A DNA stretch of 6,992 nucleotides from Bacillota bacterium (GTDB lineage Bacteria > Bacillota > Clostridia > Oscillospirales > Oscillospiraceae), in the NCBI GenBank assembly GCA_029268085.1, contig JAJUHD010000137.1, positions 1 to 6,992 on the forward strand, in the 5' to 3' direction. Positions 6,138 through 6,992 of this stretch are shown here, in pieces (positions within the stretch are counted from its first letter, which is position 1; every line of letters begins with the position of its first letter). The position numbers and the translations under genes are program-made. The notes below the pieces were generated by a model that worked only from the letters and a program-made list of their open reading frames with translations, was not told the origin of the DNA and made no database searches.

Positions 6138-6184
6138 AGGAACAACGCCTTTAATTTTCACATGACAACACGGGAGGTTTAAAA

Positions 6185-6445
6185 ATGGCGGTTCTCCGCT
6201 TCTCAAATGTGGAATTCTTGTCACTGCCAGATTGCAATTGGCTGCTTGAAAACGGAAAGTGCAGGCGGCTCAGCACTCCAAAATGCAACGGTGAAGAATG
6301 CCCCTATTATAAGAAAAAAAGCAGCTTTTTTAAAGCACAGGAACGCCTGTGCTCTCTTGACGAGCAAACGCAGGAGCGTATAGCGAAAAAATATTACAGC
6401 GGTTTTCGCCCTTGGGCGGGTTCCGGTACGGCTTCGAGGAGGTAG
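6185..6445 (+). CDS. Small cysteine-rich protein, putative metal binding, clostridial type
   Basis: An 86-residue soluble protein of unknown function. Its first half carries four cysteines in the pattern C17-x8-C26-x7-C34-x4-C39 (CNWLLENGKCRRLSTPKCNG, then EECPYYKKK). This looks like a compact zinc or other metal site, though disulfides cannot be excluded. A fifth cysteine (C56) lies outside the cluster. The second half is a charged helix-like segment (about 48-70) ending in KKYYSGFRPW. I recall similar C-x-C-x-C-GE-C-P/S-F/YYK proteins in clostridia, often annotated as hypothetical. The ATG has GGGAGG 7 nt upstream. Only 4 bp separate its stop from the TTG start of the CarD-like gene, whose ribosome binding site lies inside this gene, so the two are almost certainly co-expressed and probably work together or respond to the same signal. 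Confidence 0.8.
   Translation: MAVLRFSNVEFLSLPDCNWLLENGKCRRLSTPKCNGEECPYYKKKSSFFKAQERLCSLDEQTQERIAKKYYSGFRPWAGSGTASRR
6437..6442 (+). promoter_or_regulatory. Ribosome binding site fixing the TTG start of the CarD-like gene
   Basis: AGGAGG lies within the last codons of the cysteine-rich protein gene, 7 nt before the TTG at 6450-6452. The encoded MFSVGDFIIYG is exactly the conserved beginning of CarD-type domains, so both the ribosome site and homology support TTG. The overlap with the upstream gene suggests translational coupling. Confidence 0.85.
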
Positions 6446-6449
6446 AGGA

Positions 6450-6968
6450 TTGTTCAGCGTCGGTGATTTTATAATTTACGGAAGTATGGGCGTATGTGAG
6501 GTAACAGAGATAACAGGCTCTATTCAGCCGGGTATGGACAAGGAGCGGGCCTGCTATATTCTCAAGCCCCTGTATCAAAACTGCGTTATAACCACGCCTG
6601 TTGAAACTGCAAAAGTATTTATGCGTCCCGTCATCTCAAGGGAAGAGGCGGAACGCTTGATCGACATGATTCCCTCAATCCATACCGAAGCCTATCTGAC
6701 CCGCGATCTGAGGCAGCTTGAGGATCACTACAAGTCTTTTATAAAAACTCACTGCTGCAAAGATCTAATTGAGCTTTCGATGTCTATTTATATGAAAAAG
6801 CAGCTTTTCAATCAGCAAAAACGCAAATTTGGTGCGGTGGACGAAAAATACATGAAACGTGCCGAGGAACTGCTTTTTGGCGAACTTTCCGCCGTTCTTG
6901 GCATAGGCAGGGATGATATTCCCTATTACATTGAAGCAAGGGTGAAAGGAGCATCTAAGTCAGAATAA
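6450..6968 (+). CDS. CarD-like transcriptional regulator
   Basis: A 172-residue protein of the CarD/CdnL/TRCF-RID family, whose members bind the beta subunit of RNA polymerase and stabilise the open complex at promoters. The N-terminal Tudor-like domain (about 1-62) is recognisable from MFSVGDFIIYGSMGVCEVTEI and from FMRPVIS at its end. The C-terminal part (about 63-165) is helical, with DLRQLEDHYKSFIKT and a late block GIGRDDIPYYIE. The size fits the family (about 160-170). There is no tryptophan anywhere, although characterised CarD proteins such as that of M. tuberculosis use one as a wedge in promoter DNA, so DNA contact may differ or be lost. It starts at TTG and forms a two-gene unit with the cysteine-rich protein. 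The TAA stop is at 6966-6968; the remaining 24 bp show no complete terminator. Confidence 0.88.
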   Translation: MFSVGDFIIYGSMGVCEVTEITGSIQPGMDKERACYILKPLYQNCVITTPVETAKVFMRPVISREEAERLIDMIPSIHTEAYLTRDLRQLEDHYKSFIKTHCCKDLIELSMSIYMKKQLFNQQKRKFGAVDEKYMKRAEELLFGELSAVLGIGRDDIPYYIEARVKGASKSE

Positions 6969-6992
6969 TATTATAGGGTCGTTCTAAATAGG

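Larger units (their letters stand above)
5999..6184 (+). other. Structured 186-bp leader/intergenic region before the cysteine-rich protein gene
   Basis: The first 50 bp after the DUF2798 stop show no clear terminator. A possible promoter follows at 6029-6058, and then a stretch of competing hairpins between 6072 and 6158. The region ends with the ribosome binding site GGGAGG (6172-6177), 7 nt before the ATG. I do not recognise a named riboswitch class here. Confidence 0.55.

Noticed and set aside
6072..6158. A known riboswitch class in the leader of the cysteine-rich protein gene
   Set aside because: I compared the visible loops with the conserved cores of common classes that I know and found no match, so I describe only the hairpins.
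1..6992. Mobile elements, phage genes, CRISPR arrays, toxin-antitoxin or defence systems
   Set aside because: No transposase, integrase, spaced direct repeats, terminal inverted repeats or toxin-like small gene pairs are visible; all genes fit a stable chromosomal backbone.

Overview
This window looks like an ordinary chromosomal stretch from a bacterium of the Bacillota, most likely class Clostridia. The grounds are the dgt-dnaG gene order, uniformly strong GGAGG ribosome binding sites, two TTG starts, sigma-A-type promoters with 17-bp spacers, intrinsic terminators, and a CarD-like regulator next to a small cysteine-rich protein of a kind I associate with clostridia. This placement is inference from gene content; no rRNA or other definitive taxonomic marker is present. 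Base composition appears even across the window, and I see no transposase, integrase, phage gene, tRNA, CRISPR array or attachment site.

Left half, minus strand (1-3573). Read in the direction of transcription, the order is hflX (ribosome-associated GTPase), yigZ/IMPACT-family protein, a probable intrinsic terminator, dgt-like dNTP triphosphohydrolase, then dnaG (primase, cut by the window edge after 137 codons). hflX and yigZ form a tight pair, with the hflX stop codon abutting the yigZ ribosome binding site. They have a near-consensus promoter (TTGACC-17-TATAAT) upstream of hflX. dgt and dnaG are 37 bp apart and probably co-transcribed, linking dNTP turnover with replication priming.

Centre (3574-3836). 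A 263-bp divergent intergenic region holds the hflX promoter on one strand and, on the other, the control region of putP, which includes a perfect 14-bp palindrome (TTGTGATATCACAA).

Right half, plus strand (3837-6968). A PutP-type sodium:solute symporter is followed by an unusually close promoter-then-terminator arrangement, which forms the leader of a four-helix DUF2798-type membrane protein gene. Then comes a 186-bp gap with a possible promoter and competing hairpins. It leads into a two-gene unit encoding an 86-residue cysteine-rich protein and a CarD-like RNA-polymerase-binding regulator that starts at TTG.

Nothing here is clearly a new system. The parts most worth a second look are the two structured leaders (5408-5527 and 5999-6184), the cysteine-rich protein/CarD pair, and the palindrome upstream of putP.
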